NCBI GenBank assembly: GCA_015179125.1
Contig: WHVA01000210.1
Location: forward strand, 1 to 64,000
Reading direction: 5' to 3'
Length of the DNA: 64,000 nucleotides
Source: Gautieria morchelliformis
Taxonomy: Eukaryota > Basidiomycota > Agaricomycetes > Gomphales > Gomphaceae
The notes beneath the pieces are model-generated. The model saw nothing but the letters and a program-made list of their open reading frames with translations. It was not told the DNA's origin and did not search any database. The translations under genes were made by a program, and so were the position numbers. This document shows, piece by piece, positions 23,901 through 33,876 of the stretch (its first letter is position 1; each line of letters opens with the position of its first letter).

Positions 23901-23991
23901 TAATGGTTGGCTTAGAAGCCGTTAGGCGCTGTTGGCGTCTATTAGGTCCCACGGCGCACGGGCCTGCTTTCCTCTGTCCCATCGCTCTCAC
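20944..23991 (-). pseudogene. pol: gypsy-1 Pol: reverse transcriptase, RNase H, integrase
   Basis: One frame of ~1,010 codons broken by a single TGA at 23503-23505, between IIRSDMARG and YRTKLDMSEAYEQIRIHPD. The RT carries VYMDDIFIF (YMDD box). RNase H has WVITDRSKGGVG, HETIAVLEALMKWE and LVTDHKGLEY. Integrase has the HHCC zinc finger (HQIVGHYGHLKTSNYVRRAY, then CTSCVKC) and the D-D-E core: GIDFMGPLP, VSDRDSKF, FHPQTDGATERANR. There is no chromodomain. After DAST the reading becomes unrelated, so the C-terminus is truncated. Confidence 0.92.
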
Positions 23992-24069
23992 CGTACGGTG
24001 AGAGCGTCTCTCCCTACAGCTGTAGGGTGAGGTTGAGGACGAGTCATTCCGCGACTCGTCCTCCTGGCT

Positions 24070-25902
24070 TCAATGAGCCAGGTTCGGCGTCGGCGCTTGG
24101 GTGATCCTGCTCACCTGTGGCTCTTTGTCCTCGTTCTTCGATTCGTCGTCGTTGAATGAGACCTTGCCCGTAGGGATCACTTCGTTTCCCTTGCGGATCA
24201 TCCCTGGGCTCGAGAAGTCCAGGGTTATGCCGAATCTCCTTAGGAACGGTGTCCCTAAGATCGCGTTGTAACATTCGACGTTTGCTACATCGAAGTATTC
24301 GTTGTATGTCCCGTGACCAAACTTGATGGTTGTGTTCGTTCCATAGTTGATCGTGGAACGGCTGCCTATGCATGCTAGCTGCAGCGCGATTGGTTGCTCC
24401 AGGGAGAATGTCTTCATCCCTGTAGCTTGCATGAATTCGGGGGACAGCAGTACCCCTTCGCTGCCGCTATCTAGCAGGCAGTGGGCTTTTATGCCATTTA
24501 TTTCCCAGTACCCCGATAGGGTACGGTTCTCACTACGCGGACACGTTGGCTGCGTTCTGTGTTTGCTTCGGTGGTGATACACCGGCTCGGCCGCCTTGTC
24601 TGGCGTGACCGATGTGCGAGCCGCCATGACTTTCATGGCGGTTTCGTCTTCTAACGCGAATCTGATCGCGCTGGACCTGTAGGTGGTGTCCTCCACCTCT
24701 TCGTCCCATTCATAATACTGGGACGGCTCAGGGTCCCACTCTTCAGCGGGCGTGTCTCTGTTATCCGGAGTGTCGTTGGGTTGGGGATCACCCTCCCCCT
24801 CTTCATCGATTTGTTGAAGAGAGTTTTGATCAGGATCCGTCTCCGGATCCTCGGCCTCACCATCGTGCCTCACGGCCGCTGTCCTTATACCGGACCTAAG
24901 CCGGGGGCATTCAGCCTTCTTGTGGCCAGGTTGGCCACACTCAAAGCATGTGGTGTTGCTTTGGTTGCCGCCGGGCCTGTCGTTGGGCCGGCCCGATGTT
25001 TTCGTCGGTGGAGCAGGTCCCGGGGACGATCCTGACGCTTGAGGCTGTTTAGCTTCAGGCCGGCATCCAGTTTGAGCTGGGCGTGAGGGCGGCAGCCGCT
25101 GTCCTGTTCCACTTCTTGTGAACAGGCTGGGTCTGGTCAGGCCTGTTTGTGTCAACGGCTTGCTCCCTGTGAGCCGGGCGGCGCTTGCCGTTGCTGCTGC
25201 GCCTTCCGCGTGGCGCATCCCCATGTTGTATTGGGATGCCTCCTCGATCATTCGGGCCGTCTCTAAGAGCTGCTCTATTGAGCTTCTCTCGGAATTATAG
25301 CCCTTTTTGAGGACTTCGTTGTGCAGCGTTTCACGTAGCGCCGATACGAACCGTCTCCGGAACCTGTACTCGTCTGGCGGCTGTATCATATGTGCCGCAT
25401 ATTTCGTGAGCTCGTTCAGCATCTCCTGAACGGTTTTCATGCCTTGCATGACCGCGTCGAATTTATTCGATGTGTGATGGTATGTCAGTGTGTGCAGGAA
25501 CCTCTTTTGAAGGCCTTGCATCACTGATTCCAGCGTCCAGCTGCGGACCTGGCGATCGAATCGTTGAATGTTTCGAAAGAACCACTCCTGGGCTTCGCCG
25601 GTGAGGCGAGTGCCCACATAGCCGACCTGCGTGTCAACGCTGGTTGGTCCTAGGAGGCAGTTCATTTTTAGCCATCGTAGGATGGCTGCCACGAAGACTT
25701 CAAACTCTTCGAGCTCCGATCCCCCTGTATATGGCTCAGGGTGGGCCAATTTTACGCCGGCCTTCGCTAGCACAGACTTCTCCGGGTCTGTGTCCGCGGC
25801 GTCTGCCAGCGCCACGCGGATCATCCGTGTGATCCCGTCGTACGGCTCCATTGGTGCGACGTCGGCCTGGTCAGGGATTCCCTGGCCTTCCGTTGGGGCC
25901 AT
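24070..25902 (-). CDS. gag: gypsy-1 Gag capsid-like domain, zinc knuckle and protease
   Basis: 610 codons without a stop. Residues ~90-240 form the retrotransposon Gag core (LTGEAQEWFFRNIQRF, LTYHHTSNKFDAVMQG, ALRETLHNEVLKKGY). Near residue 320 is a CCHC knuckle, CFECGQPGHKKAEC. An acidic linker follows. The aspartic protease has its active-site CLLDSGSEGVLLSPEF near residue 485 and ends with the NAILGTPFLRRFGITLDF motif. It assembles the particle and cleaves the polyprotein. Met 25902 is simply the first Met in this frame; Gag probably begins further upstream in another frame. Confidence 0.88.
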   Translation of the reverse strand: MAPTEGQGIPDQADVAPMEPYDGITRMIRVALADAADTDPEKSVLAKAGVKLAHPEPYTGGSELEEFEVFVAAILRWLKMNCLLGPTSVDTQVGYVGTRLTGEAQEWFFRNIQRFDRQVRSWTLESVMQGLQKRFLHTLTYHHTSNKFDAVMQGMKTVQEMLNELTKYAAHMIQPPDEYRFRRRFVSALRETLHNEVLKKGYNSERSSIEQLLETARMIEEASQYNMGMRHAEGAAATASAARLTGSKPLTQTGLTRPSLFTRSGTGQRLPPSRPAQTGCRPEAKQPQASGSSPGPAPPTKTSGRPNDRPGGNQSNTTCFECGQPGHKKAECPRLRSGIRTAAVRHDGEAEDPETDPDQNSLQQIDEEGEGDPQPNDTPDNRDTPAEEWDPEPSQYYEWDEEVEDTTYRSSAIRFALEDETAMKVMAARTSVTPDKAAEPVYHHRSKHRTQPTCPRSENRTLSGYWEINGIKAHCLLDSGSEGVLLSPEFMQATGMKTFSLEQPIALQLACIGSRSTINYGTNTTIKFGHGTYNEYFDVANVECYNAILGTPFLRRFGITLDFSSPGMIRKGNEVIPTGKVSFNDDESKNEDKEPQVSRITQAPTPNLAH

Positions 25903-26977
25903 GGATCGCTCGCGCGGTTGTGACGCCGCGCGGGGCAGGCTGTTATATGCCCTAATGGGCCCCGGGCCCGGGTCGGGCTCGGGTCGGGAGCATTTTGTGC
26001 TCTCGGTTCCGGGGGCGTTTTGTGCCTGGTGTCCCCGGTCAGTCCCACGTTGTGGATCCGTAGCCTGCTGTGGTAGGCTGCGCGTGCTTGCCGTGTGTCT
26101 TGTATGGCTTGCGTGAGCTGCTCGTCGGGTAGCTGAGCGGCGTGGCTATGGGCCACCGTTTCTTCAGCGTTTTTCGCTAGTAGCTCGAGTGCCCGGGTGT
26201 GGCGGCGCGCGGCTGCGGCCTCTTTACGCTGCCAGTGTGCGACTTCGAGCTCTAAGCTCTCGGTCGTCGTTTCAGAGTCAAGCTCTGAGGCGACCTGATC
26301 CCTAACGATCTGTTGGATCATTTTACGGCTGTCCATTGGGGCAGCCGGTTGTTCCTGAGGTTCGTTTCCGAACCTTACGTCCTGTTCGACCGGGACGGCT
26401 GGCGGTGGCATTCGCTGCGTGTCTCGCGACTGCGTTCGTTAGCTGCGGACTGTTGCGAGCTCGGACGCGTTGCGTTGCGTTCCCCGTGTGGGCGGAGTGC
26501 TTTCTGGACGTCCTCCAGTGTGGTTGCATCTTGCAGCCTGATCTCCTCTGCTTGGTGGAGTTCCTTGCCGATTGCCATCAGGGCGGCGGCGGCGTTGTCA
26601 AGCTGCGAGGCCAGCTGATCGTGCTTGAGGCGCATCAGCGTACTTCGGTGCAGCGCGGCCTGCACCTGTTTGTTCAGGGCCTCTGCCGTCTCGTGGTCGA
26701 TGGCGTGAGCCCTCGAGCTCTTGCGACTAGAGCTTGAGTATTCCGAGTCCTGACCATCGTCTGGGGCTCGTCTCTTATGCCGTCGTTCTCCTTCTGGGAC
26801 GATCGTCGTCGCTCTACTTCGTGAGCGTCGGTTTGAGTCGTGGCTTTGTGCCCGCCTCGACGTTGTTGCCCTACCGTCTGACGACGGCGAGACTTCTCTG
26901 CCCTTTCCTTTGTCTTTGGGCAGAGAGAGATGGGGGGCCGGTGCCGACTCATTGCCCGGCGTCGTCTCTTCAGCCAT
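25821..26977 (-). pseudogene. gypsy-1 Gag N-terminal extension, two frames
   Basis: Two overlapping frames precede the capsid part. 26375-26977 starts MAEETTPGNESAPAPHLSLP and is Ser/Arg-rich, then helical (HETAEALNKQVQAALHRS, SQLDNAAAALMAIGKELHQA). 25821-26411 begins MPPPAVPVEQDVRFGNEPQE and continues with a helix-rich stretch (ESLELEVAHWQRKEAAAARR). Together they look like the coiled-coil N-terminus of a long Gag, now split by frameshifts. The overlaps are 37 and 82 nt. Programmed frameshifting is possible, but decay is simpler. Confidence 0.65.
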
Positions 26978-27050
26978 GCTCGATGAGACGTAGTCGGGAT
27001 TTTCCTCGTCCTCTGCTGAGGGGACGAGGGCGGTGAGATCTACGATCTCT

Positions 27051-27430
27051 CACTGGAGGCATGGCAAAATTTCTCAAGTCAGGAAACCCCTTGAAAATTC
27101 TATGGAAATTCCACGTTTCTTGAGAGTTTCCTAGGATGGGAAATTTAGAGGAAATTTAATGTTTTACAAGGGTTTCCAAAGTTCAGGAAATTGTATAAAA
27201 ATTGTAAAAATATGGTCCAGGAAATCGTGAGGAAACTGAGTCCAGAAACTGACAGTTTAACCATGATTTCCTGTCTAAAGAAATCATGAGTAAATTCTAA
27301 ATTTCCTCAGAGTTTTTTGGTACAGGAAAATATTAGGAAATTCTGCAAATCTTGGCAGGAAATCATGTGAAAATTTTATATTTCTCTATGATTTCCTGGG
27401 TTGGGGAATTGTCTAGAAATTGGAATAGTG
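27051..27430 (+). repeat. E end block, GGAAAT-rich
   Basis: The words CAGGAAAT, GGAAATT, GATTTCCTG and their complements recur every ~15-35 bases. The block matches the reverse complement of 43510-43972, which keeps about 80 bases that this copy has lost near 27395. Clustered short motifs at an element end resemble subterminal transposase-binding repeats, but that role is inferred. Confidence 0.75.
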
Positions 27431-27622
27431 TGTTGACCATGCGCTGGACGGTGCGCTGGTACCGGTGCTGCCAGTGCACGCGGTCGCTGGTACCCGGCGC
27501 TTATGGCGGTCGGTTTGCACAAATATTATCCCATGCCCACGCCAAAGGGAAAAACTCCCGTTCGCGTGGCATTGCATTTTGCACGCATGCGCAATTCACT
27601 GCAAAGTGTTGCTGGTGCTTTC
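27431..27622 (+). repeat. outer palindrome arm of E copy 1 with two 31-bp array units
   Basis: Starts with GCGCTGGTACCGGTGCTGCC-type units, then GCTTATGGCGGTCGGTTTGC, AATATTATCCC and GGTGCTTTC. It pairs with 29890-30005 and with copy 2 at 42596-42730. It is cut off from the rest of the arm by the insertion at 27623-29306. Confidence 0.8.
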
Positions 27623-29306
27623 TTGTTTTGGAACCCTTCAAGACTTTGGTGTCAGAGCTAACACTTTGGTCTATCAGAACGTGTCGTATATGAAACTCAA
27701 AGAATATTAAACAATGCTGCATCACAACTCCAGAAATAATTTAATATTTGTACCTTGGTTGCAATCCGCGTAAGAACTAGTCCAAGTTAATACTGATGGA
27801 AGGCAATATGTTTCTTAGCAGCACTGAACAATAAACTAAAAGTCTGTAGGTTCGAGGACGACTATCGGGGTCCAAGTATTCCAAAAAGATAGGAATGGCT
27901 TCACAGGAGAGTTTGTAAGTGGACTGACCCGATTAATGTCAATGCACTGCAATAAACGAGCGACTAGGGTTTAAGAAGTGACTTGTGAAAGTCACTGAAC
28001 AGGAAAGTCACTGATCAGTTCGTCTTGGGTATTGGAGAGCTAATTGACAAGGAAATCGATTGTCAGACTCACTCTGCAGAATTTCACCTGGAGTGTTAGT
28101 CCGGGTGGCTAAGTAGAAACGCAACTACTTAACTGAGAATTAATACACTAAGTAAGTGTAATAACCCTAGCTGGGGTTAGCAGCTTAGTAAGCTGTGCAA
28201 GCTTGGCAAGTCACACGAGGTACGTGGATAGTAGATGATGATGTATTGGCTGATGAAAGGTGGGCAGTAAGGCCTCCTTTTATATTGTATCTACTATCTA
28301 TTAATAGACTAGAATGAGTCACGAAGAAATAGGGTAGTGAGTCATTGAGAAAAAGGGTTGTGAGTCAGAGCATGTGTTGGCCAATCACAGTCCACGAATA
28401 GGGTGTGAGTCATGCACTGAGTCACACAGAAATGGGGTAGTGAGTCAGAGAGAAAAAGGGTAGTGAGTCAGAGCATGTGTTGGCCAATCGCGGTTCACGA
28501 TTAGGGAGTGAGTCATGCACTGAGTCATGCAGAAATGGGGTGGTGAGTCAGAGTGAAAAAGGGTAATGAGTCAGAACTCGTGTTGACCAATCGCAGCCCA
28601 CGATTAGGGGGTGAGTCATGCAGAAATGGGGTAGTGAGTCAGGCATGAGTCACGTCTAAGAATAAGATACACCCTTATTCTTAAAGAGGATTAGCTCAAC
28701 ACAGCCTTTCATTGGTAAGAGGCCTCTCAGCCAATGATATGCCAGAGTCCAAGCATGAGTCATGTGCCGAGCCAGGCTCTGAGTCATGCAGGAGTCATTT
28801 CCCAAGTCACAAGACTTTGGACCAATAATACTCCAGCTTGGCAGTGAATCATGACCCTAATTCTACTTTAGGAGTGTAGTCATGGCACAGCACAGCCTAG
28901 CATAGCCTTGTTGCTATGGTAGCATAGGTTGGGCTGAGTTTGTATTGCACAAACTGTGTTGTGGAGGCTTGGGAATAAATTGCTATTTCCAGAGTGCTGA
29001 GTCTGAACCGGTAGGTTGGCCAGAGTTTGTGGGCGCGTAAGTGTCCACAGGCTCGAGTTCGGGCGCGCGCGCGTCGGAGTTTGAATAAGCAGAGTTGTGG
29101 ATACATGTGGATTCATAACTCTGCTGCAACAGAATAGAAGTGTTTTGGGCCAAGGACTTTCTTAAAAATGGCGAAGAAATGATAGGAAATTAGAGGAAGT
29201 TTAAATAGATCATCCCCAATGATAGCAAAGCCTGTATGCTATATTTTAAGGTCACTATTTCGAAAATACATGGAATTTCTCTTATTTGACCGGCAAAGCA
29301 AGATCC
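27623..29306. mobile_element. unidentified ~1.7-kb insertion in E copy 1
   Basis: In copy 2 the arm reads GGTGCTTTCTGGCAGAGTCACG without a break. Here it is split between GGTGCTTTC and TGGCACAGTCACG. TTTC occurs on both sides and could be a short TSD. Near the left end is TTTGGTGTCAGAGC, close to the usual initiator-Met-tRNA primer-binding sequence of LTR elements. A TATAAAAGG box sits near 28280 on the minus strand. This suggests LTR or leader DNA, but I cannot define LTR ends. No coding region is evident. Confidence 0.5.
28305..28665 (+). repeat. ~125-bp tandem repeat with GTGAGTCA words
   Basis: Nearly three units of AGAAATGGGGTAGTGAGTCA, then GAGAAAAAGGGTAGTGAGTC, TGTTGGCCAATCGC, CACGATTAGG and GAGTCATGCACTGAGTCA. 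TGAGTCA, a bZIP/AP-1-like core, occurs more than a dozen times. If the segment is an LTR, these could be enhancer repeats; this is inference. Confidence 0.65.
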
Positions 29307-30005
29307 CATACATTTCTGGCACAGTCACGTGACCTGGCCTCGTCTTAAATCATGGTTTGCTAGCCTTTGAAGGCATGGAACTTTATTTTTTTTGGCTAGT
29401 ATGATGGATGGGTTCTGATCATCATTATTTTCAACATTCGAGTCGTCGATTGGTTGTACCTCCGCAGGATGAGTCACCCTTTCCAGGCTGAGGTGCAGTG
29501 AACTGTGGAGGTCATGTGATGCGTCTACAACCACCCATGTTGTGTAAGTATTTCCCATGTTGAGTTTGTTCGGACATCTATTTGGCTTTCACCGTAACTC
29601 AGCATCGGAAATACTTACACAACATGGGTGGTTGTAGACGCATCACATGACCTCCAGAGTCCACTGCACCACAGTCTGGGAAAGGGTGACTCATCCTGCG
29701 GAGTTACAACCGATCGACGACTCGAATGTTGAAAATAATGATGATCAGAATCTTATGTAGGGCCAGAAAATGTACCTAGAATCATTTATAAGGGTCCCAT
29801 CCATCATACTAGCCAAAAAAAAAAAAAATCCCTGCCTTCAAAGACTACCAAATCATGATTTAAGATGAGGGCAGGTCACGTGACTGTGCCAGAAAGCACC
29901 AGCACGCACGGGAACACTTTGAGGTGAATTGCGCGTGCGCGCAAAATGCAATGCTGCGCGAACAGGAATTTTTCCCTTTGGTGCGGAGTCGGGATAATAT
30001 TTGTG
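29307..30005 (+). repeat. E palindrome core, copy 1
   Basis: Two arms pair around a centre near 29583. The left arm 29307-29550 and right arm 29611-29890 share AAATCATG-TTTG, ATGATGGATGGG, GATGAGTCACCCTTTCC, GCATCACATGACCTCC and ACACAACATGGGTGGTTGTA. The left arm lacks a ~45-base piece (GGGACCCTTATAAATGATTC and following) that the right arm keeps. The loop is about 50 bases (TTCGGACATCTATTTGGC). Confidence 0.9.
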
Positions 30006-30405
30006 CACACCGACCGCGTAGGCACTGTCAGCGCAGCGTGCGCTGGTGCATGTCGCTGTCAGCGCAGGCTTGTGCTGGTACCGGCGCTGTCAGCGCAGCG
30101 TGCGCTGGTACCGTCGCTGTCAGCGCATGCGTGCGCCGGTACCGGCGCTGTCAGCGCAGCGTGCGCTGGTGCACGTCACTGTCAGCGCAGGCTTGCGCTG
30201 GTACCGTTGCTGTCAGCGCATGCGTGCGCTGGTACCGGCGCTGCCAGCGCATGCGGTCGCTGGCACCCGGCGCTGTCAGCCCAACGTGCGCTGGTGCACG
30301 TCGCTGTCAGTGCAGGCTTGCGCTGGTACCAGCGCTGTCAGCGCACGCGTGCGCTAGTACCCGGCGCTGTCAGCGCAGGCTTGTGCTGGTACCGGCACTG
30401 TCAGT
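30006..30405 (+). repeat. 31-bp tandem array, E copy 1, segment 1
   Basis: About 13 units of the pattern GTACCGGCGCTGTCAGCGCA followed by GGCTTGCGCTG, with GTGCACGTC variants. Each unit contains the inverted pair CAGCGCA / TGCGCTG around a 4-base loop. The array is open in several frames only because the unit is GC-rich. It is split at 30405 by the MITE. Confidence 0.92.
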
Positions 30406-30757
30406 AGTGATGGGCACGGCCTGGCTTGGCCTGAAAGCCGTGGCTTTGGCCTGGCTCCCCCCGGCTTTGGCTTACTAAAAACCTGAGCCAGGCCATTAGC
30501 ACAGGAATAAGGAGACTGTAACTACGCTATCATCAAAAATTTATATTTGCTGCCAGTATCAGAGCAGACATATCCTTTTTTGTGACCGAAGATCTTGTAT
30601 TTAGGCGCTCGCCAGGCCACGGTTTCCTGGCTCGGCTTTGGCCTGGCAAACCCTGAGCCGGGCCATGGAGCCGGCTGCGCCAACGGCTTTGGCCTGGCTT
30701 GGCCTGGCCTATTGGCGGCTCGGCCCATGGCCTGGGACAGGCGATGCCCATCAATAG
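30406..30757. mobile_element. hAT-type MITE, 352 bp
   Basis: It is inserted in the array with a perfect 8-bp TSD, CTGTCAGT, at 30398-30405 and 30758-30765. The ends are imperfect inverted repeats with core TGATGGGCA / TGCCCATCA. The interior has many GGCCTGGC and GGCTTTGGCCTGG words near both ends, as in hAT subterminal regions. It has no coding capacity and would need a transposase from elsewhere. Confidence 0.85.
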
Positions 30758-30865
30758 CTGTCAGTGCAGGCATGCGCTAGTACCCGGCGCTGTCAGCGCA
30801 GTGTGCGCGGGTGCACGTCGCTGTCAGCGCAGGCTTGCGCTGGTACCGGCGCTGTCAGCGCACGC
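30758..30865 (+). repeat. 31-bp tandem array, E copy 1, segment 2
   Basis: Three to four units between the MITE and LINE-2, ending GCGCTGTCAGCGCACGC. It continues at 33877 after the LINE. Confidence 0.9.
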
Positions 30866-31449
30866 TTTTTTTTTTTTTTTTTTCTTTTTTCTCATCATTT
30901 TATTCAACCGCAGGCATCGTGCCTATGGTGGTCGTTGTACTGTCTCCACCTATGGTAAGTGCGGGCCTTTCCCCTCTCTCCCTGGGACTCCCGGCTTCCT
31001 GTGTCCCTGCATTGGCAACTGCACCGACGACGGGTCCTTCCCCCGCCGGCCCAACCCCCTTGGGAGTGTTTGTCGCCCCATGCCGCTGATCAGGTAGTTT
31101 CTCTCCTTGGTTCATTCATGTCGTGTGAGATGGTCAGGCTTGGTAAGTGCTCGGCTGCCGAAGCGGGCTGGCACGACAAAGGAGAGCGTCACAGGTGTAG
31201 GTGAGAGGATGGGTCGTCCAGTGTCGTTCTTGTACCGCCGGTGGTGTGGCCGTCTGTTCCCACCTTGCTGAGCCGAGTCTTGCCTATGTCGATGCGTGAG
31301 CATCATGCGTCATAGGGGAGTGGAGTGGCCATGGTGTGCTCATATCGATGTGTGAAATGGTCTCGTAGTCGGATTTGCTTGTGTACGGGCCTCATGTGGT
31401 CTAACAGAGTGATGCTTGAATTCTTTTTTAAGGCTGAGAGGGTTGTATG

Positions 31450-31800
31450 TCACCGAATGTTGCTTGTAGCCTCTTTGTTGCTGCTACATATGCCAGTGTC
31501 GCTGTCATAGCCTTGCGTGATCCTAAGAGCTCCTTCAGTGATTTCGACCTTCGTCCCAGTCTCCTTCTCAGCGTTACTCTCGCATGTTTGTGTGCCCTGC
31601 AGTCGAAGAGGTAGTGGTGGATTGTCTCTTCCGCCCCAGTGCAGGCTGGGCATAGCGGGGACTTGGATTTTCATATGCGGTATAGGTGGCTGTTGAGTGG
31701 GATGTGCATGGTGCGGAGCTGCGTTATGAGGCTGGTCTGCGCCCTTGTAAAACCTGCTACTTCTTTGTGATAGCTCTTGGTCGGGAGACTGTCATTGATT
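31450..31800 (-). pseudogene. LINE-2 ORF2 C-terminal zinc-knuckle tail
   Basis: Between the RNase H and the 3' UTR, a frame read near 31560-31665 gives LCPACTGAEETIHHYLFDCR, the same Cys-Cys-His-Cys tail pattern as LINE-1. The overall frame is broken around it. Confidence 0.6.
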
Positions 31801-31817
31801 GTCGCCATCCGTGCATA

Positions 31818-32855
31818 TCACGGCGATGTCGTCCATCTCACCCTCCATAGGTCCCTTAGGACCGCTCTGAAGCATTGGCTTGCAGTGGCTATGCTGCGGG
31901 GCAGGGGGTCTGAGGCAAGGAAAGCCAATAGTTCACTCGCCTGGGTGCAGTCTCCCTTTGCGGCCTTCTTCGCCTCTGCATCTGCTCTTTCATTCCCACT
32001 CACATCGTCATGGCCTGAGATCCACACGACTCTTAGCTTGGTCTTCTGTTGTCTGGATGGCGTGGCGGTCCTGTTGGCCAGCTCGTGCACATGGTTGAGG
32101 ATGTGATGGGCCGGCTGTGGCTTGATGTGGCCGAGGGACTGGATGACTGCCTGGTTATCTAGGAGGATTGTTGCCGTGCCGATACCCCATTCTTTCAACA
32201 GCAGCTCGAGTGCTAGGATGACTCCCGTGGCCTCTGCTTCATACGTAGTGTGGTCAGCTAGCGTTCCTAGGCAGTACCTTGACGTTCTGATGCCTCCTCC
32301 TTTCCTGTATAGGACTGCCGACACAGCCGCGTTCCTGTCTATCCCCGAGCCGTCCGTGTAGACCCTGGCATCAGAGGTGTCAGCTGATTCGGCCTCTTTG
32401 GACTGCTCTCTCGAGTCATATAGGTCAGTCTCAAAGAGTGGGGGCTGGTTCGGTGGCTGGAGCACTGGCATGATGGTCTCATAGTCGGTCGGTCGCAGGT
32501 CGAATGTGCGCATCAGGTTGTGGAGGGGGGATGGGTGACGGCGGATGTGCCTGCTGGTGCAGGTTTTGATGGGTTTGTGCAGAGGGTGGGATGCTGGAAG
32601 GGTGACCAGGCATAGTGCGGCCCGATAGCAGGTGTAAAGCAGGAGGAGTTCTACTGGCAGGACGTTGGCATGGATTTCTAGTGTGTCGGTCGCTGTGGTT
32701 TTCATGGCTCCCGTGATAGCTATGGTCGCTATTCGCTGCACAGATGTCAGCTTTCGTACCACCCCTACCAATCCGGTTGCCTTCTTTCTCCCTGCGTGTC
32801 TCCGGATTGGGGTGGACCAGATGTCTGTGGGGTAGGTGAATTTCTGTATCGCCAC
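31818..32855 (-). pseudogene. LINE-2 ORF2 linker and RNase H
   Basis: 345 codons. A helical linker (RATGLVGVVRKLTSVQR-like, then ANVLPVELLLLYTCYRAALC) is followed by RNase H with all four acidic positions visible: VYTDGSGID, TTYEAEATGV, TILLDNQAVIQS and WISGHDDVSGNERADAEAKK. The domain looks intact although the element is dead upstream. Confidence 0.85.
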
Positions 32856-32870
32856 AGCGGAGTACAGTTG

Positions 32871-33876
32871 TCACATGTATTTTGCACGTACACCTGTCGA
32901 GGGTTTAGATAGTCTGCAGAATAACAGCGTCCACTTAGCGGCTTTGGCTACAGCTTTTTCTGCCTGTATTTTCCAGCGTAGTTCTTCATCTAGAAGGACC
33001 CCTAGGAACTTGTGCGATCCCTGGGGCTGGACTGTCACCCCCTCGTATACGAAGTCCGGTTTGATGTCAGGTAGGGTTTTACCTGGCCACGCCGGGTCAG
33101 GGATCCTGCGGCGAGAGAAGCATACCATGGCGAATTTGCTCTTCTCAAATCTCGAGTGGTGTGTCTCTGTCCACTCTTTCGCTCCTCCAGGTTTGAGTAG
33201 CATCTCGCTCAGACTGTCGTATGCCTCCACATAGCTGTCACCCTCCGCGTAGAGGTTGGCACCGTCCATGAAAGCTACCACGGCCTGTCCCTTTGCTGAG
33301 TATCATGGAGAGGGGGTCTCCTTGACCTATCCCATTGTCGATGGGTACCCAGTCCGATAGGCAGCCGTCAAACCTCAGCCGTGTGCATCGGTCTGTTAGC
33401 ATCCTTTCAGTGAAAAGTATGTACTCTTCCGGTACCCGTCGTTTCCGCATATTGTGTAGGAGGCAATCTGTGACGGTGTGAGGGAAGGCACCTTCTATGT
33501 CCAAGAATAGCATGACAGCGACCTTCTTGCGTCTCCATGCGCCCTTGATCTTGTTGACCACCAGGTGGAGGGAGTCTGTGGTTGTTCTGCCAGGCCTGCC
33601 CCCGAAGTGGTTGGCTGGAAGCAGGTGGTACCTTTCGGTCATGTATACTATGTCCTCTGTTATTATTGCTGTCAGTAGTTTACCCATGGTGTTGTATAGT
33701 GCGATAGGGCGATGGGACTTAGGGGAGTTATATCTGGCCTTCCCCGGGTTCCGGAGGACCACCGTTATCCACGACTTCCACCTGTCGCTATAGGTATGTA
33801 GTGTGAAGGCGGCTCTGTATATCCATAGCAGGTGTCCAGAGTAGTTCAACTGACTCTTTGAGAACGACGTTGGGTA
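32871..33876 (-). pseudogene. LINE-2 reverse transcriptase, 5'-truncated
   Basis: 33238-33876 reads the palm: HRPIALYNTMGKLLTAIITE, HFGGRPGRTTTDSLHLVV and motif A VMLFLDIEGAFPH, then NGIGQGDPLSMI, with a frameshift near 33280. 32871-33281 continues with VAFMDGANLYAEG where the catalytic box should read F/Y-x-DD. Here the second Asp is Gly. GVLLDEELRWK follows. Confidence 0.85.

Larger units (their letters stand above)
20944..27050 (-). mobile_element. Ty3/gypsy retrotransposon 1, LTRs not found
   Basis: The minus-strand coding order is Gag (coiled-coil N part, capsid-like part, zinc knuckle), protease, RT, RNase H, integrase. The 3' end is lost inside the integrase C-terminal region near 20944, and no LTR or polypurine tract follows. 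The 5' side stops at the E element at 27051 with no LTR in view. GC content is clearly higher than in the flanking AT-rich repeats. Confidence 0.92.
30866..33876 (-). mobile_element. LINE-2, 5'-truncated, inserted in the 31-bp array
   Basis: A poly(A) tail (T run from 30866) marks the 3' end. The 5' end is truncated inside the RT at 33876. CACGC occurs at 30861-30865 and 33877-33881 as a short TSD, and the array unit rejoins perfectly across the element. The coding order is RT, RNase H, C-terminal knuckle, the same class as LINE-1 but clearly a different family. Confidence 0.88.

Noticed and set aside
21142..24001. Plus-strand frames of 100-150 codons opposite gypsy-1 pol
   Set aside because: They mirror the high-GC pol sequence on the other strand and show no recognisable motif.
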